Positions 1-7,155 of a stretch of 18,274 bases of DNA are shown here, piece after piece. The stretch spans positions 1 through 18,274 of the forward strand of contig CALKXX010000227.1 in assembly GCA_938003725.1 (NCBI GenBank), in the 5' to 3' direction. The stretch's first letter is position 1; the number at the start of each line of letters is the position of its first letter. Under the pieces are notes generated by a model. It did not search any database and had not been told where the DNA came from. It saw only the letters and a list, made by a program, of their open reading frames with translations. Origin of the DNA: an uncultured Sphingomonadaceae bacterium (lineage in GTDB: Bacteria; Pseudomonadota; Alphaproteobacteria; Sphingomonadales; Sphingomonadaceae). The translations under genes and the position numbers were made by a program.

Positions 1-1
1 G

Positions 2-250
2 CAAATGTCAGCCGCGTTAGGGGGTAGCTGTGAAACCACAAAAGATGAAGGCTCTGCCTCCAAAATCGATCTTGAAATGCGCTGCACCGGTACCGGAAAG
101 GGCGATATTGAAGTGATGATGAACGGCGAATCCAATTCCAACGGCTATGACAGTAAAATGTCCTTCAAAATAATGGACCCCGGCAGCGATGATGCCGCCA
201 CACTGGCGATGAATATTGGTGCCGAACGTATTGGTGATTGTCCTGGATAG
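2..250 (+). CDS. DUF3617 family protein, C-terminal part (cut by window start)
   Basis: Only the last 82 residues are in the window; the frame is open through the left edge, so the ATG at 5 is unlikely to be the real start. What is visible matches the C-terminal half of DUF3617 proteins: a Cys-containing strand (LEMRCTG), a GDIEVMMNGE segment, a YDSKMSFK strand and the terminal GxCP-type end (RIGDCPG). Such proteins are usually small, exported by a signal peptide and of unknown function; the signal peptide would lie outside the window. The two visible Cys that flank the conserved core could form a disulfide in the periplasm (inference). The stop lies only 7 bp from the stop of the convergent DUF4166 gene. 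Confidence 0.75.
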   Translation, partial: QMSAALGGSCETTKDEGSASKIDLEMRCTGTGKGDIEVMMNGESNSNGYDSKMSFKIMDPGSDDAATLAMNIGAERIGDCPG

Positions 251-257
251 GCCGCCA

Positions 258-1925
258 CTAGGTTTCGTCTTTGCGGGTTAGCCAGCCACGATAGGTGACA
301 ATATGCCCGGCAAGCGGGACCTCTATAGTTACATCGAAATGAAATTTGCCATCTTCTTCATATTCAAAACTGTCTCCACCGGGCGTTAAAAACCGGGGCA
401 TGGTCAGGCCAAGAAATGACCAACTGCGCGGGATGAACCATAGTTTCTCGTCCTTCCAGACGATTGCCAGATTGGCCGTGACCGGGCCGAATCGCTCCTT
501 CATCAGATAGGCTTGCCGTCCTTTGCCCGGGGTCAGGATGCTATGGAAAGTCTTGCCGCCGAAATTGCGAAGCCACCGTTCTGATCCGTCTTCGCTCACA
601 ATTTCCACCGACACCGGCGTTGAACCGCTTTGAGTGGGGAAACCGAACGTGCGTGCTATCATCCGGCCCAAGAGGCTTGATGTCGCAATGATCTTTGCCT
701 CACCCACCCATTTCGATCGTGACCCCGGCCTGTGCAGTGCGCGTAAACTGTCCGGCAATTGTTGGAAACCTGTGCTCAAAATATGCTGGAAAGCACTGGC
801 GCTGGAAGGTTCGTTTGTTCGGATACCCATATATATGTCGCGGCCCTGAAAAAGCGCTTCATAATGGTGCATCTCCAGTTCCCGGGTCGCCGCTCTTGCA
901 CCCGGTTTTGGGATATCTCCGTCCTGCCATTGCCGTATTATGGACTCAACGGCCATGGACGGAATATAGGGGCCGTCATCCCCTTCCGCTAACAGATGCC
1001 AGCTGGCCTTCACGGTTCTGTCGTCTCGCGTTCCGCTGACTTCAACAAACATCCCACCGCGATGTTCGCCGAATTTCATCAGATTGAGGATTTTATAAAA
1101 TAGCGGCGATAATTTTGTGAAGGCTGGTGCGCCCAGCAAGGCGCGCAATTTCGCCAACAGGTTTAGCGCGCGGTGCAACAGCTCTGGCACTGGTCCGGCG
1201 CCGATCCAGATGTCGGTGAGCGCCGGGTTTTCGGCGGGGAGTATCTGAAGATCGGGGACATCAACCAGCGAATAGTGAATATTGCGCAACGGCAAACGGC
1301 CCGGCGGCGCAATTGTATATCTGATACTTTCGGTCAGGCCCTTTGCGACATGCGGCGCGCCATGACGTGTCAATTTTACCGGCCCGCCGGCATAACCCGT
1401 CACCGCGCGCATTACGTTCAAACCAATTCCGGCATAGGGCGACGGCGCTATCCCGCTGACAACCGAATGAACGGTCATCTCTTTGTTCAACTCACGCAGC
1501 ACGGCAGCGGTGAGGACAGGAAAGCTGCTCACTCCGGACAATATTGCAACGTCCGCCGCTATCGCGTCTTCGTTAAACTGCGAAATGCCAAAGACGAAAT
1601 CCGCTGCATCAGCGAAATCGAGATAATGAACTTTGTTGGCAATGCAGGCTTTGACAACTGCATAAGGATCATCGCCATAATCCTGAAACGGTCCCGATGC
1701 ATCGATGAGTATTTCAGGGCGCATGGTCTTTAAGGCAAGTTCCACATCTAAACGGTCAAGTTCGACCGGGGCCAATTTGGCAGAGGCGCGGACCGATTTG
1801 CAGAACGCTTCTGCTTTGTTGCCGTCTCTGCCACTGACCAGAATTTCCAGATCGGAAAGATCAGAGAGTAGCTCAACCAATCGCCCTCCAAAGACACCAT
1901 AGCCGCCCAGTATCAGGATGCGCAT
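258..1925 (-). CDS. Saccharopine dehydrogenase-like NAD(P)-binding protein with C-terminal DUF4166
   Basis: The protein has 555 residues from the ATG at 1925. The N-terminus has a Rossmann dinucleotide-binding loop (GGYGVFGGR, about residues 7-15) and a saccharopine-dehydrogenase-like NADP domain to about residue 130 (DASGPFQDYG, YLDFADAADFV). A middle region of about 220 residues follows. A DUF4166 domain covers about 370-550, with the typical FGP, LGLTMPRFLTPG and VTYRGWL segments. It is probably an NAD(P)H-dependent reductase; the substrate is unknown, and it should not be named saccharopine dehydrogenase in the lysine sense. The frame stays open 14 codons further upstream, but the ATG at 1925 puts the glycine loop at the usual place right after the start. 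It also overlaps the TGA of the DUF393 gene by one base (TGATG), which implies translational coupling and a shared transcript. A regulator or electron-transfer pairing with the DCC protein is inference. Confidence 0.85.
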   Translation of the reverse strand: MRILILGGYGVFGGRLVELLSDLSDLEILVSGRDGNKAEAFCKSVRASAKLAPVELDRLDVELALKTMRPEILIDASGPFQDYGDDPYAVVKACIANKVHYLDFADAADFVFGISQFNEDAIAADVAILSGVSSFPVLTAAVLRELNKEMTVHSVVSGIAPSPYAGIGLNVMRAVTGYAGGPVKLTRHGAPHVAKGLTESIRYTIAPPGRLPLRNIHYSLVDVPDLQILPAENPALTDIWIGAGPVPELLHRALNLLAKLRALLGAPAFTKLSPLFYKILNLMKFGEHRGGMFVEVSGTRDDRTVKASWHLLAEGDDGPYIPSMAVESIIRQWQDGDIPKPGARAATRELEMHHYEALFQGRDIYMGIRTNEPSSASAFQHILSTGFQQLPDSLRALHRPGSRSKWVGEAKIIATSSLLGRMIARTFGFPTQSGSTPVSVEIVSEDGSERWLRNFGGKTFHSILTPGKGRQAYLMKERFGPVTANLAIVWKDEKLWFIPRSWSFLGLTMPRFLTPGGDSFEYEEDGKFHFDVTIEVPLAGHIVTYRGWLTRKDET

Positions 1926-2353
1926 CAGATTACGCGATCGGCATATTCGGTCGATGGCAACCAGCAACTCTCCCGCTTACCGAACCAGCGATAGCGATTG
2001 CGCGCAATCAGCAAATAGACCGGATCACGCAGGAATCGAGGAATGATCTTCAATATTAAAGCCGTGCGCCAGGGCCATCCCAATGCCGAATATATCGAAA
2101 AAATAGCGTCACTGTTGCGACAAAGCCGACCGCTTTTCACGACGATCAGCGTTTCGGGGTTGCTAGGATCAATGCCATGCTTGCGATAGAGTGCGCTGCC
2201 ATATTTCCCCTGCATCGAAGCCAGAACGATGCGTTTGCGATGGTCGTGGTTTAATATGAATTGCGCATTGGCCGAACATAAAACGCACTCTGCGTCAAAA
2301 ACAACAATGACCTCATCACTATCCAGCGTCAGCGATTTCATGCCCTTGGTCAT
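1925..2353 (-). CDS. DCC family (DUF393) thiol-disulfide oxidoreductase-like protein
   Basis: A 142-residue protein of the DCC/DUF393 family, which has a thioredoxin-like fold and is presumed to do thiol redox chemistry. The hallmark DxxCxxC motif is seen as D20-A-E-C23-V-L-C26 after the first strand (VIVVF). Other family marks are LIVVKSGRLCRNSDAI (about 69-84), the IIPRFLRDPVYLLIARNRYRWFG segment in the C-terminal half and a further Cys at 130 before WLP. There is no signal peptide, so it is likely cytoplasmic. The start at 2353 has no strong ribosome site; a second in-frame ATG four codons later (2341) is possible. It lies 33 bp after the MBL gene and overlaps the DUF4166 gene by one base, so the three may form an operon. 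The natural substrate is unknown. Confidence 0.85.
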   Translation of the reverse strand: MTKGMKSLTLDSDEVIVVFDAECVLCSANAQFILNHDHRKRIVLASMQGKYGSALYRKHGIDPSNPETLIVVKSGRLCRNSDAIFSIYSALGWPWRTALILKIIPRFLRDPVYLLIARNRYRWFGKRESCWLPSTEYADRVI

Positions 2354-2386
2354 CGCCGCACTCTATCGCGCGATGACCACTAAACA

Positions 2387-3919
2387 TCAATGTTTCTTGG
2401 TGACATATTTCAGCCGTTTGTTCTGGTCAGGTTCCAGCAGGTGGATGTCCCAACGGTGTTTCTTGGATCGTTCCGTTTCCAAGCGCTGGGCCATCAGCAC
2501 ATTCTTCCCATCGGTGCGTAGATTTATCATGCCATAATTGGCGACGCTACGTTCAATTTTTTTCAGCGCGTCCTGGATGGCTTTTTCCGCTTTGGTTTTC
2601 GCTGCGGAAGAGGCGTCCGGATCATTCAGGATCGCCTCATTCAATTTCAGTGTATCGCGAACCTCTTTGCGGACGACATTAGGGTGCTTGATGATTTCTT
2701 TGGTCGAACGCGCCAGCTCGGTACTGAAAATCAGTGGCCTTGCACCGCGTCCATGTTTGCCGATGATGCCCAGCGTATCGGGCCGGGGATGTCCATGTGG
2801 TTCATCATCTCCACTGGAAACCACCGTCGCAATCGGATTGACCGCGCGCATGAAGGTGGTCGAGACATCGGGACTGCCATGATGGCAAGCCTTGGTAACA
2901 TCTGCCTCGAAATGGGGGCGGGCCGCTTCGACCAGTTCTGTTTCTTCCTCGGTGCTGTGCGGTGGATGTTTCAGGCCCGTATAGGTTTCGAGCAGATAAT
3001 CCTGCGACGGTTCGTTCAGATCGCCGCCCAACTGTATTTTTACATCACCAATTTCGATCTGTAGGACGACGCTATGCCCGTTCTTCGTTTTGCCGGTTCC
3101 GCCAAAATTGGGCAATCCGGCTTTGCCGTTGGACAATGTTGTCGCAATCGGCCCAAGAATTTTCATCGTCATGCCGCGATTGTCATCGGGCGCAAAACCC
3201 GGGAGATAGTTGGGACTTTCCAAATCTTCGCTGGCTAGCACACCGATAATATCGTCTACTCGCCCGCTTGTTTCGGCGGTGTGTAGCATGTTGGGATAAA
3301 GCCGCCGACCGCGTTTTGCCTTGGAATCAGTTATCGTCTTGAGCTCCGCGCGCGTGCGGACAAGGCCGGTGAGATGTTTTTTGGATGCCCCAGCGGGTTT
3401 CTCCATTTTCCCCAACGATGATTTTCTCCCGATCACTTGCTCGACAATCGTGTTGTGAACTATCTTGTTGAACCGGACCTTGTAATGCTCAAACAGCGGT
3501 TTGAATCCATAATAATGATCCTTGTCGGGATGCGTGATTACCGCCGCTTCGAAACGGAATACACGGGCAAACCGGCCGAAGCGCCAGCGCAGGAAGCGGT
3601 ACATGTTGTCGGCAACACCTGCGTCAACGATCAACGCCTTGTCATCCGGTGTCTGGATATGGGCGCCGTCGCCTTGCCCAACATCGATAAAGTTGACTTC
3701 CAAAATCCGGTTGGTCTGAAGATTGTCTTCGCGCACCCATCCGCTGCGCCCGCGGCACCGTATCTTGTACCATTTTCCGGTAATATCATCGATCCGGGCC
3801 CAATCGCCCCACAACAAATGATTAACCGGCTGTGTTCCCTTGTTGCTGCTAGCACTGCCTTTCTTGCCCCACTGCACAGCAGAGGGATAAGAAATGAAAA
3901 CCTTGTCGCCAATTTGCAT
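2387..3919 (-). CDS. SH3-like domain plus metallo-beta-lactamase (ComEC/Rec2-like) hydrolase
   Basis: A 510-residue soluble protein with no signal peptide or membrane segments. Residues 1-70 resemble a bacterial SH3 domain (GDWARID...GKWYKIR...GRSGWVREDNL). An MBL fold follows: NFIDVGQGDGAHI (76-88), DAG at 99-101, the metal-binding motif HPDKDH at 130-135, LGGDLN with Asp300, KACHHGS with His346/His347, and GDDEPHGHP at 370-378. This pattern matches the soluble C-terminal MBL domain of ComEC/Rec2 DNA-uptake proteins, but no ComEC channel domain is present. A long basic insertion (about 150-280, RKSSLGK, KAKRGRR) and a charged helical region (about 400-465) are unusual. A nuclease or phosphodiesterase role is inferred from the fold; substrate unknown. 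The start is secure: AAGGAG lies 6 bases before the ATG. It is 117 bp downstream of the SIMPL gene and 33 bp upstream of DUF393. Confidence 0.8.
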   Translation of the reverse strand: MQIGDKVFISYPSAVQWGKKGSASSNKGTQPVNHLLWGDWARIDDITGKWYKIRCRGRSGWVREDNLQTNRILEVNFIDVGQGDGAHIQTPDDKALIVDAGVADNMYRFLRWRFGRFARVFRFEAAVITHPDKDHYYGFKPLFEHYKVRFNKIVHNTIVEQVIGRKSSLGKMEKPAGASKKHLTGLVRTRAELKTITDSKAKRGRRLYPNMLHTAETSGRVDDIIGVLASEDLESPNYLPGFAPDDNRGMTMKILGPIATTLSNGKAGLPNFGGTGKTKNGHSVVLQIEIGDVKIQLGGDLNEPSQDYLLETYTGLKHPPHSTEEETELVEAARPHFEADVTKACHHGSPDVSTTFMRAVNPIATVVSSGDDEPHGHPRPDTLGIIGKHGRGARPLIFSTELARSTKEIIKHPNVVRKEVRDTLKLNEAILNDPDASSAAKTKAEKAIQDALKKIERSVANYGMINLRTDGKNVLMAQRLETERSKKHRWDIHLLEPDQNKRLKYVTKKH

Positions 3920-4036
3920 GTCATTCTCCTTCAGACGAAGTGATGACCCGTTTTTATCTTTATTTCATTCTACAACTGTCAGCTTCGACTAGCAAAAATT
4001 GTACATTTTTGAAAGCCGCGCCTTCTGTCCCGCACT

Positions 4037-4756
4037 TTAGTCGAGATAGAAGTTCACCGTTGTGACGACGCGCACTTTTTTATACGGCGTGTCGCTGACC
4101 CCATATCCGCCTCCGTCACCATCGCGCGAAGAAACGCTGAAATAGCCTTGGGTGGCAGATTTAATCCCGCCAACGTCCGTTTCGCTATCCTTGGCAAATT
4201 GTTCCGCCGATTTGCGCGCGTCCTTTGTTGCTTCGGCCACCATCTCTGGCTTGATTTCGTCGAGCTTGGTAAAGGTATAGCTCATTCCCGACCCATCCTC
4301 GAGGACCACGCCGCGCCGGACGAGATCGAATTGCCTTGCGACAGCGGCTTGTGCCTTTTCAATGTCATTGGTGCGTAGCGATAGCCGCTGACGAATAGTA
4401 TAGCGCGGAATGCCGTTATTATTATACTGATTCACGTTGGCACCGGTTGGTTTTAGCGCGTCCGCCTCAAAGCCGAGTTCCTTAAAAAAGGTGGTGATCG
4501 CGCTGGTGTCGTTGTCAATATCTGCCTGCGCGTCCTGCAGGCTGGAACTCTGAGCACTATAAGCGATTGTCCATGTCGCCAGATCAGCGGTAACGTCCCG
4601 TTCCGCGAGGCCGCGGACGGTAACGCTACGATCGGCCATCCGGGCGCGAAGGAGCCCGTCCCCCAGTAAATATCCGCCGACCATCAGCCCAACGGTCAAT
4701 ATGCCTGCACTGGCGAGCCACACTTTATTTCGATTGTCCGTAAATTTCTCCGTCAT
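4037..4756 (-). CDS. SIMPL domain (DUF541) protein, membrane-anchored
   Basis: A 239-residue SIMPL-domain protein. A single N-terminal hydrophobic segment (about residues 12-31, VWLASAGILTVGLMVGGYLL) serves as an uncleaved anchor or signal, placing the rest in the periplasm. The SIMPL domain starts at SVTVRGLAERDVTADLATWTI (44-64) and continues through the typical YTIRQRLSLRTNDIEKA and LDEIKPEMVAEATKDARKSAEQFA segments to the C-terminal VRVVTTVNFYL strand. Related family members have been linked to oxidative stress or cell-surface assembly, but no enzymatic role is established. A Gly-rich stretch (RDGDGGGYGVSDTPY) precedes the last strand. A GGGA-type ribosome site lies about 8 bases before the ATG. 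It diverges from gloA over 108 bp. Confidence 0.88.
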   Translation of the reverse strand: MTEKFTDNRNKVWLASAGILTVGLMVGGYLLGDGLLRARMADRSVTVRGLAERDVTADLATWTIAYSAQSSSLQDAQADIDNDTSAITTFFKELGFEADALKPTGANVNQYNNNGIPRYTIRQRLSLRTNDIEKAQAAVARQFDLVRRGVVLEDGSGMSYTFTKLDEIKPEMVAEATKDARKSAEQFAKDSETDVGGIKSATQGYFSVSSRDGDGGGYGVSDTPYKKVRVVTTVNFYLD

Positions 4757-4853
4757 AATAGTTTCCCTTTTTCTCGAAGCCGATTAGGCTGAGCAAATGA
4801 CCCGAAACGGCATTGCGAAAACTGCGGTGAACCGTTTCTGAACAGCGATGAAT

Positions 4854-4857
4854 GGAG
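4854..4857 (+). promoter_or_regulatory. Ribosome binding site that fixes the TTG start of gloA
   Basis: GGAG stands 7 bases before the TTG at 4865. No ATG or GTG fits as well: the next in-frame ATG (4889) would remove the first metal-ligand histidine of glyoxalase I. Confidence 0.6.
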
Positions 4858-4864
4858 TTATAAA

Positions 4865-5308
4865 TTGGCCCTAAAATATCTGCATACCATGCTCAGGATC
4901 AGTGATCCTGAGGCGTCCGTTGCATTTTTCAAACTGTTGGGGCTGGAGGAGGTTCGGCGTTATGAGATAGAGCAAGGGCGTTTCACCTTGATCTTTCTTG
5001 CTGCGCCCGGACAGAAGGATGTTGCCGAGGTTGAGTTGACCTATAACTGGCCGCCCGAGGACGGCAGCAAACCCGAGCAATATGACGGCGGCCGCAATTT
5101 CGGGCATCTTGCCTATCGGGTCGACGATATTTACGCGCTCTGCCAAAAATTAATGGATGCCGGTGTGACGATCAATCGCCCGCCGCGTGATGGTCATATG
5201 GCGTTTGTCCGCTCGCCCGACAATATATCGGTTGAATTGCTACAGGCGGGAGAAAATTTGCCGGTTCAAGAGCCATGGGCCAGCATGGAAAATATCGGCG
5301 AGTGGTAA
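4865..5308 (+). CDS. gloA: Lactoylglutathione lyase (glyoxalase I)
   Basis: The enzyme converts the hemithioacetal of methylglyoxal and glutathione into S-lactoylglutathione in the cytoplasm, the first step of methylglyoxal detoxification. The 147-residue protein aligns with E. coli GloA (135 residues) through YLHTMLR at the start, VELTYNW, FGHLAYRV and ISVELLQ. All four metal ligands are visible: His7, Glu57, His81 and Glu124. The missing long insertions of the eukaryotic type suggest the short, Ni/Co-type bacterial enzyme (inference). The start is TTG, supported by a GGAG site and by His7 lying before the first ATG. The second pathway enzyme, gloB, is 1.85 kb downstream in the same direction, separated by an antisense diguanylate cyclase gene whose stop is only 12 bp away. 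Confidence 0.95.
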   Translation: MALKYLHTMLRISDPEASVAFFKLLGLEEVRRYEIEQGRFTLIFLAAPGQKDVAEVELTYNWPPEDGSKPEQYDGGRNFGHLAYRVDDIYALCQKLMDAGVTINRPPRDGHMAFVRSPDNISVELLQAGENLPVQEPWASMENIGEW

Positions 5309-5320
5309 TGAAGAACCGGT

Positions 5321-7048
5321 TTATCCGGTGACCATGTCTGGTGCTTTTGGTTTGGGCAGTGCCGAAATATCAAAACTTACAACCTGATTGCGACCATTAT
5401 TCTTTGCATCATAAAGTCGCTTGTCGGCTTTTGCCATGACATCCCGAAGGGGCTGACGTTTGCCAATTTTGGCAATACCGGCGGAAAAGGTGACCGATTG
5501 CCGGATTTCTGGCACACCTTCATGCACAGCCTTAATCAACTGCTCGCAGACCTTGGTAAGTTCTGATGCTGGGTTCTCCCGGCGGCTGGAGCGCGCATCC
5601 ATACGCATCAATATTGCAAACTCCTCACCGCCGATCCTTGCGGCAAAGTGACGTGTCCCGGACAGGACTATGCCTACAACACGCAGCACCTCATCACCCA
5701 CTTCATGGCCATATTCGTCGTTGACTTTCTTGAAAAAATCTATGTCCAGAATGGCGATATGATCAAATTTTCGGCGTTTCATATTATCGCGGAAAACTTG
5801 CTCAAATGCGCGCCGATTAGCTATTGTCGTGAGGCCGTCCGTGTCCGCCAATAGTTTCAGCTCCACTTGTTCGCGCATTGATTTTTCGTTTTGAAGGCGC
5901 ATTTTCATGATCCGGTTGGCAACGCCAAAGGCCAGAACAATCGTTTCGAACACCAGCATGAAATACAAACCGTAATCCAGCGCGGGGATGCCGATATAAA
6001 GGTCCATTCCGCGTGCCACCCGGTCCAGCCCGAACAGAATGATCGGCGTCCAGGCGATAATCTGAAACCAGATCGCCCGGCTGCCGCGCCGCGCCGCATG
6101 CACCATGGTAAACATTATGACGAAGAAATAGGGCAGAAAGGATGCATGGTAATAGTTGCGTGTATTCATGCTGTACCCTGCATTCGCCTGCATCACAGCG
6201 GCGGTCACAAAGACAGGGATCATGGACGTTAGCATAATGGCTGCTTCGACCTTTTTGTCTATTTTCCCGGGTTCGACAAAGCGCACCAAGAAAAACCCGC
6301 TGGCGGCGATTGCGAGCGCCAATGTCCAATAGTTGAGTAGGAATTTTGTCGTCAGAGTTGTACCGGGGAAAGCCAGAAACATGAGACCGGACGAACTGAA
6401 GGTATAGATCACGGTACCGCAAATCATGACCCCGTGCCAAAGCATGAAGCTGTGGCGCAGTGCCCCATAGAAGAAAATATTATAGAATAATGGCATCATG
6501 GCCATGCCGCACAAAATTCCGAACATCGCGCCCAGCGGCAACATCAGGTCATCCCAAGCCTCTTTCGACGCAAGCTGGATCAGTGATATGGAACTGGCAA
6601 CGCGGGGATTGTCTATCGCGACATAAACGGTTTCGATTTGTTGACGTATCTTTGGATCACCCGACCCCGGAACCGGCAGAGCATAGTGCCCTTTTGGCCG
6701 CCAATTTTCGACCACTTCACGGTCAGAGAATTTTGATGAACGGACGGTACCATCCCGCAAGACAGCATGCACCTCCATCGTTGTCAGGCCATTATTGTCG
6801 CCTTGAACCTCTATGGCGCCGGCTTGCAGATCCGTGTCGAGAAAAGGTATTTTGATCCATACCCTTGGTCCATCGACTGCATATTTGCTGTCGGAACAAT
6901 CAAATTTATCGGATGCAGCTACAATGTCCTGAAGCGAAGCGTTGCGCGGCCCGCTGTAAGTGCACAGCAAATCGGACATGGGTACCGTTGCGGATGCAGG
7001 TGAGCAAAAGCACAAAATAGCCAGCAATGCCGCAATGAAGCGCACCAT
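5321..7048 (-). CDS. Membrane diguanylate cyclase: 7TMR-DISM sensor plus GGDEF
   Basis: A 575-residue protein that should make cyclic di-GMP from two GTP. Residues 1-20 form a signal peptide (cleavage near ASA). About 21-165 is an extracytoplasmic beta-rich sensor region. About 168-380 holds seven hydrophobic helices like 7TMR-DISM receptors. A short coiled linker (about 382-400) leads into the GGDEF domain (about 400-565). Seen there are DTDGLTTIANRR (402-413), LDIDFFKKVND with metal-binding Asp435/Asp437, and the active-site GGEEF at 473-477, so the enzyme is probably active. The inhibitory RxxD site that should lie five residues before GGEEF is absent (GTRH is there instead), so simple product inhibition is not expected. 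A G-rich ribosome site (AAGGGG) lies 4 bases before the ATG. It is convergent with gloA and divergent from gloB. Confidence 0.92.
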   Translation of the reverse strand: MVRFIAALLAILCFCSPASATVPMSDLLCTYSGPRNASLQDIVAASDKFDCSDSKYAVDGPRVWIKIPFLDTDLQAGAIEVQGDNNGLTTMEVHAVLRDGTVRSSKFSDREVVENWRPKGHYALPVPGSGDPKIRQQIETVYVAIDNPRVASSISLIQLASKEAWDDLMLPLGAMFGILCGMAMMPLFYNIFFYGALRHSFMLWHGVMICGTVIYTFSSSGLMFLAFPGTTLTTKFLLNYWTLALAIAASGFFLVRFVEPGKIDKKVEAAIMLTSMIPVFVTAAVMQANAGYSMNTRNYYHASFLPYFFVIMFTMVHAARRGSRAIWFQIIAWTPIILFGLDRVARGMDLYIGIPALDYGLYFMLVFETIVLAFGVANRIMKMRLQNEKSMREQVELKLLADTDGLTTIANRRAFEQVFRDNMKRRKFDHIAILDIDFFKKVNDEYGHEVGDEVLRVVGIVLSGTRHFAARIGGEEFAILMRMDARSSRRENPASELTKVCEQLIKAVHEGVPEIRQSVTFSAGIAKIGKRQPLRDVMAKADKRLYDAKNNGRNQVVSFDISALPKPKAPDMVTG

Positions 7049-7120
7049 AGTCCCCCTTCTAAAATCCTGCTCCTGAAGTGGGTGTCCAATAGTGTAAATT
7101 AGTTATTTTGCCGTTAACCC

Positions 7121-7149
7121 TCGACAGCCCAGTTGAGAGAACCTAAACT
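7121..7149 (+). promoter_or_regulatory. Possible gloB promoter placing transcription start at the ATG
   Basis: TCGACA (7121-7126) and TAAACT (7144-7149) are 17 bp apart, close to the sigma-70 consensus. With usual spacing the first transcribed base would be 7156, the A of the gloB ATG. The start codon has no ribosome site at a normal distance (GAGAG is about 17 bases upstream), which fits a leaderless message. This rests on pattern only. Confidence 0.3.
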
Positions 7150-7155
7150 GCGCAT

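Noticed and set aside
1173..1733. 186-codon plus-strand frame antisense to the DUF4166 gene
   Set aside because: Shadow frame; composition is atypical for protein and the opposite strand carries a clear Rossmann/DUF4166 protein.
3437..3943. 168-codon plus-strand frame antisense to the MBL gene
   Set aside because: It is the reverse-strand shadow of a well-supported coding region with no recognisable motif or ribosome site.
4804..4838. GAAACGG / CCGTTTC inverted repeat in the SIMPL-gloA divergent gap
   Set aside because: Arms are only 7 bp with a 21-bp spacer; a match of this size is fairly likely by chance in a 108-bp gap.
5315..5329. ACCGG-TTTAT-CCGGT hairpin between gloA and the cyclase, considered as a terminator
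   Set aside because: Only 5 bp of stem and no T-run on either strand; it also overlaps the last codons of the cyclase.
5817..6440. 207-codon minus-strand frame inside the diguanylate cyclase gene
   Set aside because: Out-of-frame shadow rich in Arg, Cys and His; the true frame has seven membrane helices and GGDEF.
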